Positions 12,601 to 25,205 of a DNA stretch of 64,000 nt are shown one piece after another; the stretch's first letter is position 1, and the number at the start of each line of letters is the position of its first letter. The notes under the pieces are model-generated. The model did not search any database, had not been told where the DNA came from, and was given only the letters and a program-made list of their open reading frames with translations. The position numbers were made by a program, and so were the translations under genes. Origin of the DNA: Temnothorax longispinosus (taxonomy: Eukaryota > Arthropoda > Insecta > Hymenoptera > Formicidae); contig NC_092358.1 in assembly GCF_030848805.1 (NCBI RefSeq), positions 18,509,297 to 18,573,296 of the forward strand. Direction: 5' to 3'.

Positions 12601-13420
12601 AAACCGAATATCTCGTGTTATTTTTGCGCTCAAAAAAATTGCAAAACTAAACAAAAATTGATGAAATTTATCTTTTTATAATTTTGCTGCTATTAAAAAA
12701 TTATTTCTAAAATGATTAAATATTTTATATAGTTTTTGAGACAATTACTCAATATTACGATAAAGTTTAAGTCAAATGTACAGCATATCTCTTTCTCAGC
12801 CACTCGACCGAATTAGAGGCCAAACATGACGGTTTCTTTTTTTTTATTGAGGGGAATGACGAGTGAGAATGAAAGAAAGCTGGCCGCGTGCAACCTCGGT
12901 CACGAGAGCCAATCACGGCATACATAATGATCGCATGGAGACGCACGCCAACTTAGCGGGGATGGGTGACTTTAATTGTCGAGCAGAGATCGATTTGTCG
13001 CCACGAGGTGACCTATCGTGCGCACGAACTATTTTTCACCCCCTTTTTTTCTACCTCACCGTTCGCGTCTCTTTCCCTTCCGCTCTCTTCCCAGTGCTCG
13101 AAACGTGAGTGCGTTTTCACGCTACGGAAACACTTATCGTTATTACGCCACGTCGCTCTCAAAGCCACCGAAATCGAATATGAAATCCAGCGCGTGAGCG
13201 AAATTCTTCGACACGCTTTTGTCGCCCTGCTTAAACTTTTTATTTTTACCCAGCGGAACGTCGTCACCGTTCTTTTTTATTCGATGGATCTTAAAAATTG
13301 CAACGAAGCAGAATAAATGATCTTCGCGCTATTTGCAATTTGTCAATTAGGTTAATTAAAATAGTAAGATTTTTTATTCTTTGTAACAGTTTCCATTCTT
13401 AATTATTCAAATGAGTCTAT
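9694..13420. other. Noncoding; several CpG-rich patches
   Basis: CpG-rich patches occur at about 10080-10450, 11040-11290, 12090-12530 and 12860-13320. At 10419-10427 there is a TATA-like TATATAAAT, but no TCA initiator lies 30 bp downstream. The 60-codon plus frame at 10545-10727 resembles no family I know and has no convincing splice context. Other frames in these patches overlap on both strands. Confidence 0.5.
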
Positions 13421-13645
13421 ATGATAATATTTCAAATCAATTTAATATTCAGTATTTAAAATTTAATTTTCAAAATGCAAGGTTCTTCAGATACGTCAGG
13501 ATATTTATATCAGGATACTTATATAATCATGATTATATAAATCATTCAAATAACACTATGTGAAAATATTTTAAATCAGTTTAATATTCAGTATTTAGAA
13601 TTTAATTTCCAAAATGCAGAGTCCTTCAGATACGTCAAGATATAA
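13421..13645 (+). repeat. Direct duplication, about 85 bp, offset 139 bp
   Basis: 13421-13506 and 13560-13645 are diverged copies (shared core TTTAATATTCAGTATTTARA and CTTCAGATACGTCARGATAT), offset by 139 bp. The spacer is AT-rich and contains a short TATATAATCATGATTATATA palindrome. Confidence 0.85.
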
Positions 13646-16600
13646 CACTTGCTACATTTGGGAAATGTGCGAGACATTATAACGTCACTAATCGTCTACA
13701 AGATTCGGACCAAAGACTATTGTAAGAGAATCGCAACTTTTCTTTTAGAGTCAATTCAAATCGGCGAGCATTCTCTTTTCTACTATCGGCAGTTTGTCTT
13801 CATAACGGCTCTTATCTCGCGACAATTTGCACACGGGCGTGCTCCATTATCGATTTCGCTTCATTTCACGGCTGCAGGAAGCTGCGAGCGCAGAAAACGT
13901 AGGCGAGGCGTAGGAACGCGCGGCATTCCACGTCGGAATCGTCGCGATGTTTGCGGACGATGGACGGTTATTCGAGTTTCCATTTTCTCAATCGAAAAAG
14001 AGAAGTTAGCCGTTTGTTTGGTTACAAACATCCTTTTTGTTTTGATACCTTAGCCGATCCGACAGACGTTTTTTTCTTACAAGAATGATTCTAATCTAAA
14101 TTACCAAATTAGAATGCCTAATTAATTGATAGTTGTGTCACAAAATTTTAGTTTAATAATATTTGTCACACTCAAATAAATCAAAATTAATCAATTATTA
14201 TACATTAAAGATGGCTTAATTCTAGATGTAAAGTCTTCAACTTAATTAAAAAAGTTTTTTTAAACAATAACACCCTGTTACGGCCCTGTGCCCCTTTTTT
14301 ACTAATATTAATTTTTAATCGAAATTAAATTATAATTTTTATGTATTCTGCGACGTTTTATATTTTAAAATTAATTTCCCGATTTTCTTACAATCCGTGT
14401 TAAAATTTTATAATTAAAATACAAATTTGGATTTACTTTTAATATACAAAAACGTGGTATATTTCCGAAGTTCAAGCTAAAAACAATAAACTGCAAACCC
14501 AAAACATCTGTAATTTATTTTTACAATTAAAGATTGTTTAGAGTTTAGAGACTGTTTAATTATTTGCGAGATGCTTGGCTCGGTGAGCGAACTCTCAGCA
14601 AGCGTCCACAAAGATCGTGAGAAGACTTCGAAAGTAACTGCGAGCTAGTTATCGATTATCGAGTTCCTGCATTTTACATCCAACCATTTTCACGATCGAC
14701 AGGAGAAACCGAAGGAACGCGGGCGTTCCACGAGAGAATCGTTCAACGTCTATCGGCGATCGACGGGTATTCGAGTTTCCCGAGCGCGAAGTAATTTCTA
14801 AGGAGCAAATTGCACTTACAAATGCATGAAGTCGGGCTTTTCCACCGCTCTGCGTCTGTTCGCAATCTTAGAATCTTGATCACGCTAGAATCGACGAGAC
14901 TAATAAGATCGACGAGATTGCAAGATTACCCATAAGGTGCGTAAAATGATTTATAATCGGCTTTTTTTTTCACGACAAGTGTTAAAAATTCCCTGTATTT
15001 TCATTCATTCGCAAAATACTTTCGTTAGTTCAGTTTTTTTCTTTAATTTTGTTTAACATGACATTTGCTACTTTTACAGTTAATCGTAAAATAAAAAGAT
15101 ATGTTAGAAGTTAGAATAATATAAAAATTCAATTAAAACTTGATGAAAAAAGTGAGGTTCATTCTTTTACTTATTTCCGCTTCTAAAATTTAATTGGTTA
15201 CAACAATCTTCATCTTTTACTGCTTAAAAGTTTTTAAAGCTAAAGTTGAAACAACTTATTCTTTATATCCATAATATTGGCAAAAAGATGCGTAATTAAT
15301 GAAACGCTCCGTATATAATTAAATCAAATACACTTATTAATAATTAATTAAAAGCTCATTTAACATGCTTAATCTTATCAGTATCTGGTAAGAAGAAGAA
15401 ATAAAGAACATTTGCTCTGTTGCCCCGAAAACTGTGAAAATTCCGGAACGGCCCACATTATCGTCGACTATATTCGTTTATCGAGTTAAACGAACGACAA
15501 GAGTGAGCGAAGTCGCGATGCAGCTGCAACGGATCTCCGGTAAGATTTATGTAAATTAAATGGGAGAGAATCCCTCCACACTAGGGTATTGCGTTTTCAC
15601 CGTTTCGTCGTCGGCAAAACCCGGAAGCCTTTAATTCAATCCGCGGTCGTCCATTTATGGCGGATTTACGGCGGTTTTAGCTTAAACGCGATTGTTTCTG
15701 TGCTGCACACATCGCCTGACGCGAATCGTCTAATGCAATCACGCTTTGTTTGCCGTCATTCGCAGTGCATCAATGAGACGTTACGCGAGATACATTCATA
15801 ACGTTTACGCGATATTATGTGTAAAATGCAATATATACGCGATGTAATCTGCATCATGCTATTCACCGCGATGTTCACTCGCACGTACACATTGGTCGTC
15901 ATTAAAGTATTCAATTGACGCTTTGATATTTAATCGCAAAAGCTAATTAATATAGTTTAACAGCAAGATGCGTTATAAATTTGTTGATAAATTACATTTT
16001 ATTTTAATGAATAGATAAAGATAATCTTCAAATGCACGTATAATGCGACGACAGATACAGATGTTATATATAAATTTTAACAATCAGAAGTATACACTTT
16101 AATGACAATTGCTTCTCGGAAAATGTTTTCTTGAATTTTTTAACAAAATAATCTCGAACTTTTAACATTAAATAGTTCATAATGTTTTAATAATAAAATA
16201 AAAATTTCCAGTAAAATCTCTCTGTGAGAGTAATAGAAAATTTTCCACGATTGTTTCATATTTTGCGTAAAATGCATACGTAATTTTCTGTGAAACAAAT
16301 ACGTATCGCGAATCGCTTTACATTTCTCGGAGCAAAATATAAATAAGCGCGCCACACAATTGTATGCACGCTGCTAAACGCCAATTCCATGCCTGCATAC
16401 GATCTCGTTAAGCGCAGTTATTATAGTAGCTAGTCGTTTTACACGTGCGTAAAAGATATGGGGAACTCCGTAATTACCGAAAAACTCTCGGATGTAACGC
16501 AAACTGTTCGCCCAGATTTTTCACGAATGCAGTTTGAAAAATAAAGTTTCACCTCACTAAATTTTCGAGGGAATTCGCAATATTGTGGTGAAATAACATA

Positions 16601-16794
16601 ATTAATTCGGGACTATGGTGCACGCTAAAATTTTTCCACAAATCTCTCGTTACATTACTACTTTATAAAATTATGTATGCTGAAGTAAACGCGAATATAT
16701 TATTTATGAAGTATCTTATTAGAATCTTGCTGATATATTTTAAATATGACATTACAAATTGATGTTCCGTGCAATTTTATGCGGCTGTAAACTA
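13646..16794. other. Noncoding; CpG-rich patches, one weak exon-like start
   Basis: CpG-rich patches occur at about 13790-13980, 14560-14940 and 15430-15800. In the last, an ATG at 15518 opens a seven-codon frame (MQLQRIS) running into a donor-like CCG|GTAAGA at 15539/15540. This could be a first coding exon, but nothing downstream confirms it. The 134-codon plus frame at 13649-14053 shows no domain or signal I recognise. Confidence 0.45.
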
Positions 16795-17947
16795 CACTTC
16801 TCAACAAAATTAAAGGGCCATTTAAAATCAGCGCTAAATAGGATCAAATTCGAAGTCACGAAAAATGATGGCAGAGCGATGTTTGAAAAAACCTTTTAAA
16901 GCTTAAGTAACCTTAACTTTCAAATTCTTCAAAGCTCGTTTCTCCGCAAAGATTTTAAAGTAAACCTTGCAAAATTGGAGAATATTAGACATCACAGACG
17001 CGCGTTATTTAGCTTTTATGTTGTTACTATTACACTATTAACTCCTTGATACACACAATTGTCAAGATATGCGATGACAGCCGCTCACGAAGCAAGCGTA
17101 GCAAGAGAACCAATCGACATCGCGGAAAAGCGACTACAATAAACTTCGATAGATTCGTATTGAGTATCGATTTAACATGCCTTTTTTAGAAAGGGATAAC
17201 TTTAACTTTAATGGCGTGCACGGAGAGAATAAAATTTATTCTCCAAATTTTGTTAATTATATCGTAAAACTTAACATTTTTTCTTTAAAATGCTTTTTTA
17301 ATTATTACGCTACAATTTTTCTTTTTACTGAGTTATGACGATTTGAAGTAAGTGCATTTTCAGGGGTTTTTTTTTCTAAAAAATGTGTTTTGGCGTATTC
17401 GGCAAAATGTGTAATTTGCCGTGTAAGCACGCACACACATACGCGCGCGCGCGCGCGCGAGGTGTAAGTCGACCGCGTAACCTCCCCCGGTGTACACCTC
17501 GGGTAATGTTAATACGATACCGGTAACAGAATAGGGTAATTTTTTAGAGAAAAGATATAAAAATGCATTACTTAGTTCAAATTATCATAATTTAGTGAAA
17601 AAAATATTGCAATTGCATAATTAAAAATGCATTTTGAAGACAAAATGTTAAGTTTTGCGATATAATTAATGAAATATAATTAACAAGGAGAATAAATTTT
17701 ATTCTCCTCGTGTATTAAAGTTAAAGTTAATTTTTTAATTTTGCAAGGTTTACTTTAAACTGGCACCGTTTGTAGTAAAATCTTTGCAGAAAAACAAACT
17801 TTTGAAGCATTCGACAGTTGAGGCTTTAAGCATTAAAACGCTTTTTCAAATATCGTTCTGCGAATATTTTTCGCAAAGATACGTGACTTTGAATTTGGTC
17901 CTTTTTAACGCTGATTTTAAGTGACTCTTTAATTTTGTTAAGAAATG
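16795..17947. mobile_element. TA-flanked element with very long inverted repeats
   Basis: The ends are CACTTCTCAACAAAATTAAA on the left and, reading inward from the right, CATTTCTTAACAAAATTAAA. TA sits on each side (16793-16794, 17948-17949), which suggests Tc1/mariner-type insertion. The similarity continues far inward: TTAAAATCAGCG, AAGTCACG, TAAAGTAAACCTTGCAAAAT and GAGAATAAAATTTATTCTCC blocks occur on the left and, inverted and in the same order, on the right. Arms run from 16795 to about 17400 and from about 17530 to 17947. The left arm holds about 215 bp (around 16985-17200) that the right lacks, possibly a nested insertion. The centre contains a CG dinucleotide run. No transposase frame is present, so the copy is nonautonomous. 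Confidence 0.75.
17442..17459. repeat. (CG)9 dinucleotide run
   Basis: Nine CG units follow a short CA-rich stretch, in the central part of the 16795-17947 element. The alternating purine/pyrimidine tract could adopt Z-DNA. Confidence 0.9.
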
Positions 17948-17949
17948 TA

Positions 17950-20900
17950 TTTCCACTTGAAATGCGACATATTATTCAAATTAAAATAAAATACAATTTT
18001 AAATTTGCAAATAATTTAGTAAACAATAAGTAGCCGAGTATGCAATATATTCCCTGAGATTTTTCAACCGTCGTTTGACAGATTATCTTATATGTTGAAC
18101 AAATTTTTATAACAAGACGAGGAAAACCCCAAGGATCGGTATTTGTCACGGTGTATACACTCTGTGTATGCACCGTTAGTCATGCACGGCGCGTTGTTTG
18201 TAAAATTACTGTCCCGAGAGAAATTCTCGTTCCAAAAATGTAGTACAGTAAGCAGTGCATATGACAAAATACAATATAAGCGTGAATTACTTCTGGTGCT
18301 TTTCTCAAATTTCTCAAGAAAGTATAAGATGTATCTACTACATTTTTAGTCTCTGTTTTTCTGTAAGTTTCAAACGACTAATGTAAGAAATTTTAATATA
18401 ACGGCAACACAATAATCACGTCTGTTTAAAGTGTGTATTTTACACTTATAATAACAATATTTTATATCTTATGTTTTTTTTACAATAATCGTATTTTAAT
18501 TGTTATGTTATTATTGTTAATACTTTAAGATTACTTCTTATCAATATTTTATATTCCATATGTTCTATATGAAGATATATGGTTAATCTAATAATTGTCT
18601 TGTGACTTGAAAGTGTAAATTATGCAACGACTTTGGTGAGTGGTACGATGAATCCTGATTAATTTATGATTCTGATGGCGCGGTTAGAGAACAAGGGTTT
18701 ATCGATCGGCTATCTTATCGGTAACATCTGCAGAGCTCACGGATTATTTAAGCAGCTATCGCAAATGACTATAAAGTCAGCAGTAACGTTGAGCCCAACC
18801 CATATGCATAATGCGTTCTATTAGAACGAGAGGCAATGTTTGCACGGCATTAAGCACCGTGCACACTGCGCACCAGCTATTACTTCTTCAACTTACTCTG
18901 CCCCGATAAAAATTTAAACTTATGTAACGCGCCATCCCAAAACTGGAAACGTTTATCATGCGGCTATCAAACGCAATAAATATATCATAAATGCGCAAAC
19001 GGCAAACGCTAATTAACATTCACAATAACGAGGTCGTAATGAGTGTCGCTCTATGTAATAAATTTGCTGCAAACAGATTGCAGGATCTATAAATTTTTGG
19101 GCTATAAATCTATAAATCTAATTAGCTATTAATATCCTCATTTGATTCGTCCAATTACGCAATATCATATATATTATAAAATCCGATTATTCTTCATGTT
19201 TACTCTATTATATTTGCTTATACGTATCTAAAGATTCAAAAGTTTATATGGCTATTTAAAACATTGCGTATAAGAAATGTAATTATAGCTAGAACCGAAA
19301 ACGTTAAAAGAGATTTGAAAATGAAATACTTCATCTCCAGAAGAAATATGAAACAATCGCGCGTGAGTTTATCGTAAATACACATTATACGGTGTAATAA
19401 TATTTACACGCGAAATAGCTTGTCTGAATGTCGCGTTGGATGACTCTGTATCGAGAGAAATGTATTATTTTTTACATATTTATTAAAGTTGCTTCATCAG
19501 ACTTTGTGCGCGCGCGCGTTTTTCAATTTCACACGGTCGAAAGTACATACGTCGAAAAAGCGCGATTTTTTCTCAAATCGCGTTAGCTGCATGGCGTATT
19601 CGCGTACGCGGAATTGAAATTATAAAGAGAAAGTATATGAATGGAGGTTGACAACGCCGATAACAACGGTAGCGATGCGACTTGCGTAGCATAAAAACGT
19701 TGACTGTCGTCGAACTAAGAATATTCGGATAAAATTTCAACGTTGGAAATTCATATAATAAAACATATGTGCATATGTGTGTAGAACAATATATTATTTA
19801 CACGTGGTTAAATTCAGATTTGCCCAAATTGGATTCAATAATTTTCGATGTGTTCTCTCTCTCTCCCCCGTCTCTTCCTTTCTATAAAATTATATGAATA
19901 CAATAAACGTTTGTGCCAAATTTCCATAAAATTTCATCATAAATAATATATACTATAATTGCAATGGCAAAGAAGTTACACTCTTCTTGTTAGTAAACTG
20001 CACACCGATTATTTGTTGAACTTAAAACAGTTTTTTGTTGGAACAGTAAATCTACTTAAATAAAATAATTAACTTCTCGGAACTTTCAAGTTTCTATAAT
20101 TTATGCAATTACAAAAGTGTACCCTATAAAGAGTTACAAATGCTAATGAGCTCGACAGGATACACTCTGAAACATTATCTAACTCAAACTTTATCTACTT
20201 TTGCACAAATCCGGTGAAATCCAATTTTGCAATTTCTTGAATTTTCCGCTGGAAGCGGTAATATTATTAGCATTGTGAAAATTGTAAACGATTCTATTAC
20301 GATCTCAGAAAGCACACCACAGAATTATATGAATATATCATGTGAATATATGAATAGACAAAAGTTTTCCTCAATATTTCCTCAATAAAATTTCAATTGC
20401 AAGCATTCTTTGATTTTTCTGATTTATGGACATCTATTTAAATTTTATATTATCTCTTTTAAGGCTCTTTAATAAACTAACCAAATAATTTAATTGTATA
20501 ACTGTTTTGTAAAATCAATACTTGCCCGATATTTTTATCAAACAATTTTGAATAATTAAAAAAGTCTGTACCTAAATAAATAAGTTACAGTAAAAGAAGT
20601 TACAGTAAACAGCACTAAATTTACGTTGAATAATTTAATTAAATGTAATAATGTATCGTGAGGTTTTGCTCTTTTACTACATAAGAAAAAATTGAACAAC
20701 CATCAACTCTTTATTTTTCCGCAGCGCACTGTTCTAAATTAATTACCGCCGCAAAACCGTTGTGTGCGGAAAATCCTCGCGTACCAGAAACAGAAATACT
20801 TTTAAACGAAACAGAGAAAACGCATCGCGCAGTAAACGAAAGAGACTTCATACCAACATGTTGGAAATTTGATGTCCTGCGGCCGATAAAAAGCACAATA

Positions 20901-23900
20901 ACGCGCTACGATAGCATGGGCTTGTAAATCATGTTTTTCCACCGACGTAAATTCTCCGCCGCACTATGAAGCCGTCCGAAGTCCGAGAGATCAGTGCAGT
21001 TCCACGATTAAACTGTAATAAGCTTTTCCTCACGCTCGCTGCTGATTGCTAGTTTATTATTCGGCATTATATATGAATAAACGTGACGTTCCGAACAACA
21101 ATAGCGTCGAGATAAAAAATAGAACGAGATGGTTACCATTATCATGCCTGTGTGCGATATGTGTATATAAATTACTACATAATTTATTACCACGCGTTTA
21201 CACAAAAACGCCAAGGCATCTTAAGATTACTAACATATAATTTAACTGTAATTAGTGTAAATAATTGTAGCTGTACTTGATAGTGTAATCTTATTTCATA
21301 AAGGAATGCAGCGTAAGAATCCAATTCTTTCTTTTTTCACGAACCTAGCATCGTCTTAGAGCCGACGATAACTTTCAGTCTGTCAGGATATTTATATCAC
21401 TGACGTAAAGTATTGCGGAATGGTGAGAAATGTCTTGCCTGCGGAATGTTGATATTGTGTAGGAAGCAGAAAGTACAACAATATCTTTCGATTCCGTTCC
21501 GTCGCGATAAATCGCAGTTTCCGCGTGCTGTAAATTCTTGTCAATGAAAATCGAGCTTCGTTCGTTTTCTATTTTCTACGTGTGAAAAACTTGTCTACGT
21601 TTGTCCACATTTTTAAGCATTCAACCCAGGTGTGATGAAACAATCGTTAATTAATTTTTAGAAATTTTAGAAGTATTTATAGAATGAATTTAAGCAAACA
21701 AGGAATATAATAAAATTAGAATTTATGTTATAAAAAACGTGAAAACAAGTCCTTCCAATTTTTTAAATTTATTTTCATTCTCGCTTGTTGATGTCTCGTT
21801 TTCTAGTGCAATAAGTTGATCATTGCTGCAATTAACTGATTTTTGCATTCTCACTTCAATTTGCTGTATATAAGTCTGCGGCATAAATTTTGCATGCAGT
21901 TTAAGAGAGATTTTTTAAACCCTCGACGCGAGTGTTACGACGGCGTCATTAAAATTAGCACGGGGAGAAGCGCGTCTCGATCTGTGATCCTGCCAGGTTC
22001 TTGATTAGCGGACATCAAGCTCTCAAGAAGATTAAAGGTAAAGCAGTTGAGGATCGGGCGCAGGCGCGTACTTAATGAAACGTAATTTTACGTCCATTAC
22101 GGCAGAAAAACGGCAGAAAAACGGCACTCGCATACATTTTAATACGGCGCGAGCTCAAAGGGGACGAAATTCGCGCAAGTTCCGTGTGCCGCGCAATATG
22201 CGCCACGGGAAAACGAGCACAGATTCATCCGACCTATTTAGAGAACTCCTGCAATTTTTATTTCGCCGCAGAATGCGCGGTTGTTCGCGTCATTCTGCCC
22301 GCAATGCCGTTCGATCGTTAACTCGCCCGAAAGGGGAAAAAAAAAGAATAACTCGCACCCCTCTATAGCGTCGCGCTTAACACAGTTTCTTTCGTAGCAG
22401 TTTTACACGATTTCCCTCATAAAAGCGGCGGGAACGTGCACATGTTTAATGGCTTAATGGAATTTTTATATTTCATTGAAAATATGACTGTAATATATTT
22501 CTTCCCCAATACTTGAAACAATCCTTTTGCAAGCGACGATCACCGCGGCGTTTTTCATAGAATCGTCTAAAAGATGGTATATTAACAAGCGAAGTTAATT
22601 TACCAAAACTTTGTATATATGTATTTTCCATGAATTATCCGCATTCAGAGGGCATTCCAATTTACTGCTCCCCGGGCGCAATAGAATATGGAGATATTCA
22701 AATTTATCTAGCATAAAATACAAACCACTCGTGTTTACATTCCAGCAAATTTCAAAGGGGTCGAATCTGGCTTTAATTGCGAGCGAACGAATACGGGCGA
22801 AAGAGACGTACCTTATTCGACGTCCACGGGGCCGTCGCGTCGTCGTCACAGGATCCAATGTCAGGAATAAAATCGTCGTCGTTTGATTTATATAATCGTC
22901 GGGTACTTCCGGCCGTCGGCGCGCCCGCAAACGCGGGGGGTTCTCTCGTTTTTCCGGGCACCTTCATCTCGGTAATTACTCGAGAGCGGAGAGTCGTTCT
23001 CCGTGTGCTTTCTCGCGCATTCGACGCAAAAAACACGTGCGCGCGCGCGCATACACACACACTCGGCTGGTCTATCCAGCTCGTACGTTTGGAGTGGACG
23101 CGACATCGCACTCTCAACGAAGAGGACAAAAAAAATAAAAGGGAGGATAAAAAACACATCCGCCCCACCGACTGCCATGAATCCGTAAGATCGCTTGGCA
23201 TATCGGCCATATATGGCGGGAAAAAAGAGAGGAGAAGAGGAAGCCTCTGACAGAAGGGGATGATTCTCCATACGTCGTGCGTCGCTCGTACACCTTCGAT
23301 CGGAAAGCAAAGAGGGTCGCGCGGAGTATGTGAACGCGTATACGGGGTGCGCTGGTGGTAACACGTGGATCGATGTATATGAGCAATTATTCAGTAAACC
23401 GCACTTATTCAAGCATAAATAATTGCTATTATTAACTTTACAGATTTATTTATCTTAATTTGTTATAAAAGACATTATATTAAGATATCTTCTGTCTCAA
23501 GTAATTTAACTAATAATAATTTAACTAATAATATTTACAGCGCAAATTAAATTAATGACAGAAATTATTTTTAATTCAATATTTTTTTAAATATAATATT
23601 ACTATAAATCAATTGTAATTGATCAAAATAAATCTTTTAACTTCTATATTATTTATTATTTTAATTAAAATAAATTTTAATAAAAATTTTTAATTGCCAT
23701 TAGAATGATTCAAAACTGGAAGAATTAAGACGTTGTGAGGAAATGAAATCGTTCCTCATCATTTGCGAGAGAAATCAAGATATTTCTTCTCAAATTAGGA
23801 CTCAAAGTAAGATATTCAAACCTGCCTGATGTATATTACGCGAAATATTTAAATTCACTTTTCCTAAATTAGGTAAGAGAGCGCAAATCGTTCAAATTTG

Positions 23901-24918
23901 CCTTTCAGATTAGGGTAGTACAAAGTATCCAATTTACTTGCTATTTCCCATGGAAATCTGACGCCCTTGAATTTACTTTCAACACTTGGCGGTAATAACG
24001 AATTACTCAAATTTACTCTCCGCACAAGTTGCGCAAGATCCGCAACGCATTCTATTTACACTAAGCGAATTGAAATAACTCGGTGCATATACGTACGTAT
24101 ATATTCACTCTGCTCAGAATTACGGGAAGACCGCAAGCATCGGGGATTTACCGGATCTGCGAATTGCAAATCCGAAGCATTTCAGATTTCCGTTATTTCG
24201 GAGACACCCAGTGCACGCACGCGTGCACGAGATCCCGCGGAATCCTCGGCAGAAAGTCGATCGGGAGTTGGGGATGAACCCAAATCTAGGGGAAAATTTT
24301 ATCGTATATTCAGGACGTGTTCCGACTCGCAAATGCCGTGGTCTGTTAGGACGGAGAAAGATGGGAAAAAGGAAAGGACGCGGAGGGAAAACGCTCCGTT
24401 ACGCTCCTACGGGGATAGAGGGGACAGACGGTCGAGAAGGACGACCAAAATCGTTGGATTTTATTGCCGGCTTAAACGGTTTGCAGTCGAACGCATGCAC
24501 GGCCCGTCGCGAAATTGCGCAGCCGTTTTGCAGCCATAATTTTTGCCGCGCGCTGCAAATCACAATAATATATTTAAAGTAGCGAGGCGCCAGATTTCTT
24601 GAGATTCCTCTTCAAACCAAAATTGCAATTTTCCGAGCTTTGCGCTTTAGATTATAATTTTAAATGTCTTTTAACATTGCATTTCTATCGGTAGCGTATG
24701 ACTGCGTTAGAAAGAAGTTTACATTTAAAAATGTGTTAAGCTTATTTGCAAAGCTTTGCGCAATGATATATTTTTGCATAAAAAATTTGATTTTTCTCTA
24801 AGTGCATGCGTATGCGTTATGTATTACACCACAGCAAATCAAATATTTTTTAATGTTTCTATAAATAATACATAAGAAATAAAGCAAGTACCAACTAATT
24901 TATATTTACGAAAATATA
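17950..24918. other. Noncoding; AT-rich with CpG-rich patches
   Basis: CpG-rich patches occur at about 18690-18860, 19500-19700, 20730-21010, 21900-22420, 22760-23390 and 24100-24560. The patch at 22760-23390 is open in nearly all frames at once (22777-23250 plus, 22888-23412 minus), which argues against a single real coding frame. An AG|GTAAGA at about 23876 after a pyrimidine-rich stretch is a weak splice-like site. A short CA/CG run lies at about 23038-23063. Confidence 0.5.
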
Positions 24919-25203
24919 CACGGAAAGAACGGTTTTGCTGAAGTACATTTATCTAAAAATTTAGCTAGATATACAGATCTGAAAATAATTTTGTTGCACC
25001 ATCAAAATAATTACGTAGAACACTCAAACTGATTGCTAAAATGTCAAAAGTTTTTTCAACATTATCATCATATATTCAGCGACCTATAATATATAATATA
25101 ATTATTTTGATGGTGCAACAAAATTATTTTTACATCTATATCTCTAGCTAAATTTTAGCTAGAGACTTAAATTAGATACTTGAGCAAAATCGTTCTTTCC
25201 GTG
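24919..25203. mobile_element. 285-bp TA-flanked foldback MITE
   Basis: The ends CACGGAAAGAACGGTTTTGC and, inverted on the right, CACGGAAAGAACGATTTTGC are flanked by TA (24917-24918, 25204-25205). The arms extend inward through TAGCTAGA and AATAATTTTGTTGCACCATC, so most of the element folds on itself. The right arm contains its own palindrome around TAGCTAAAATTTAGCTA. There is no coding capacity. TA duplication and this size suggest a Tc1/mariner-type MITE. Confidence 0.85.
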
Positions 25204-25205
25204 TA

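Noticed and set aside
13649..14053. 134-codon plus frame
   Set aside because: No recognisable domain; half AT-rich and half CpG-rich composition with no splice signals at the edges.
22777..23412. Frames of 145-174 codons on both strands
   Set aside because: The CpG-rich patch is open in most frames at once; no domain, signal peptide or splice context singles out one of them.
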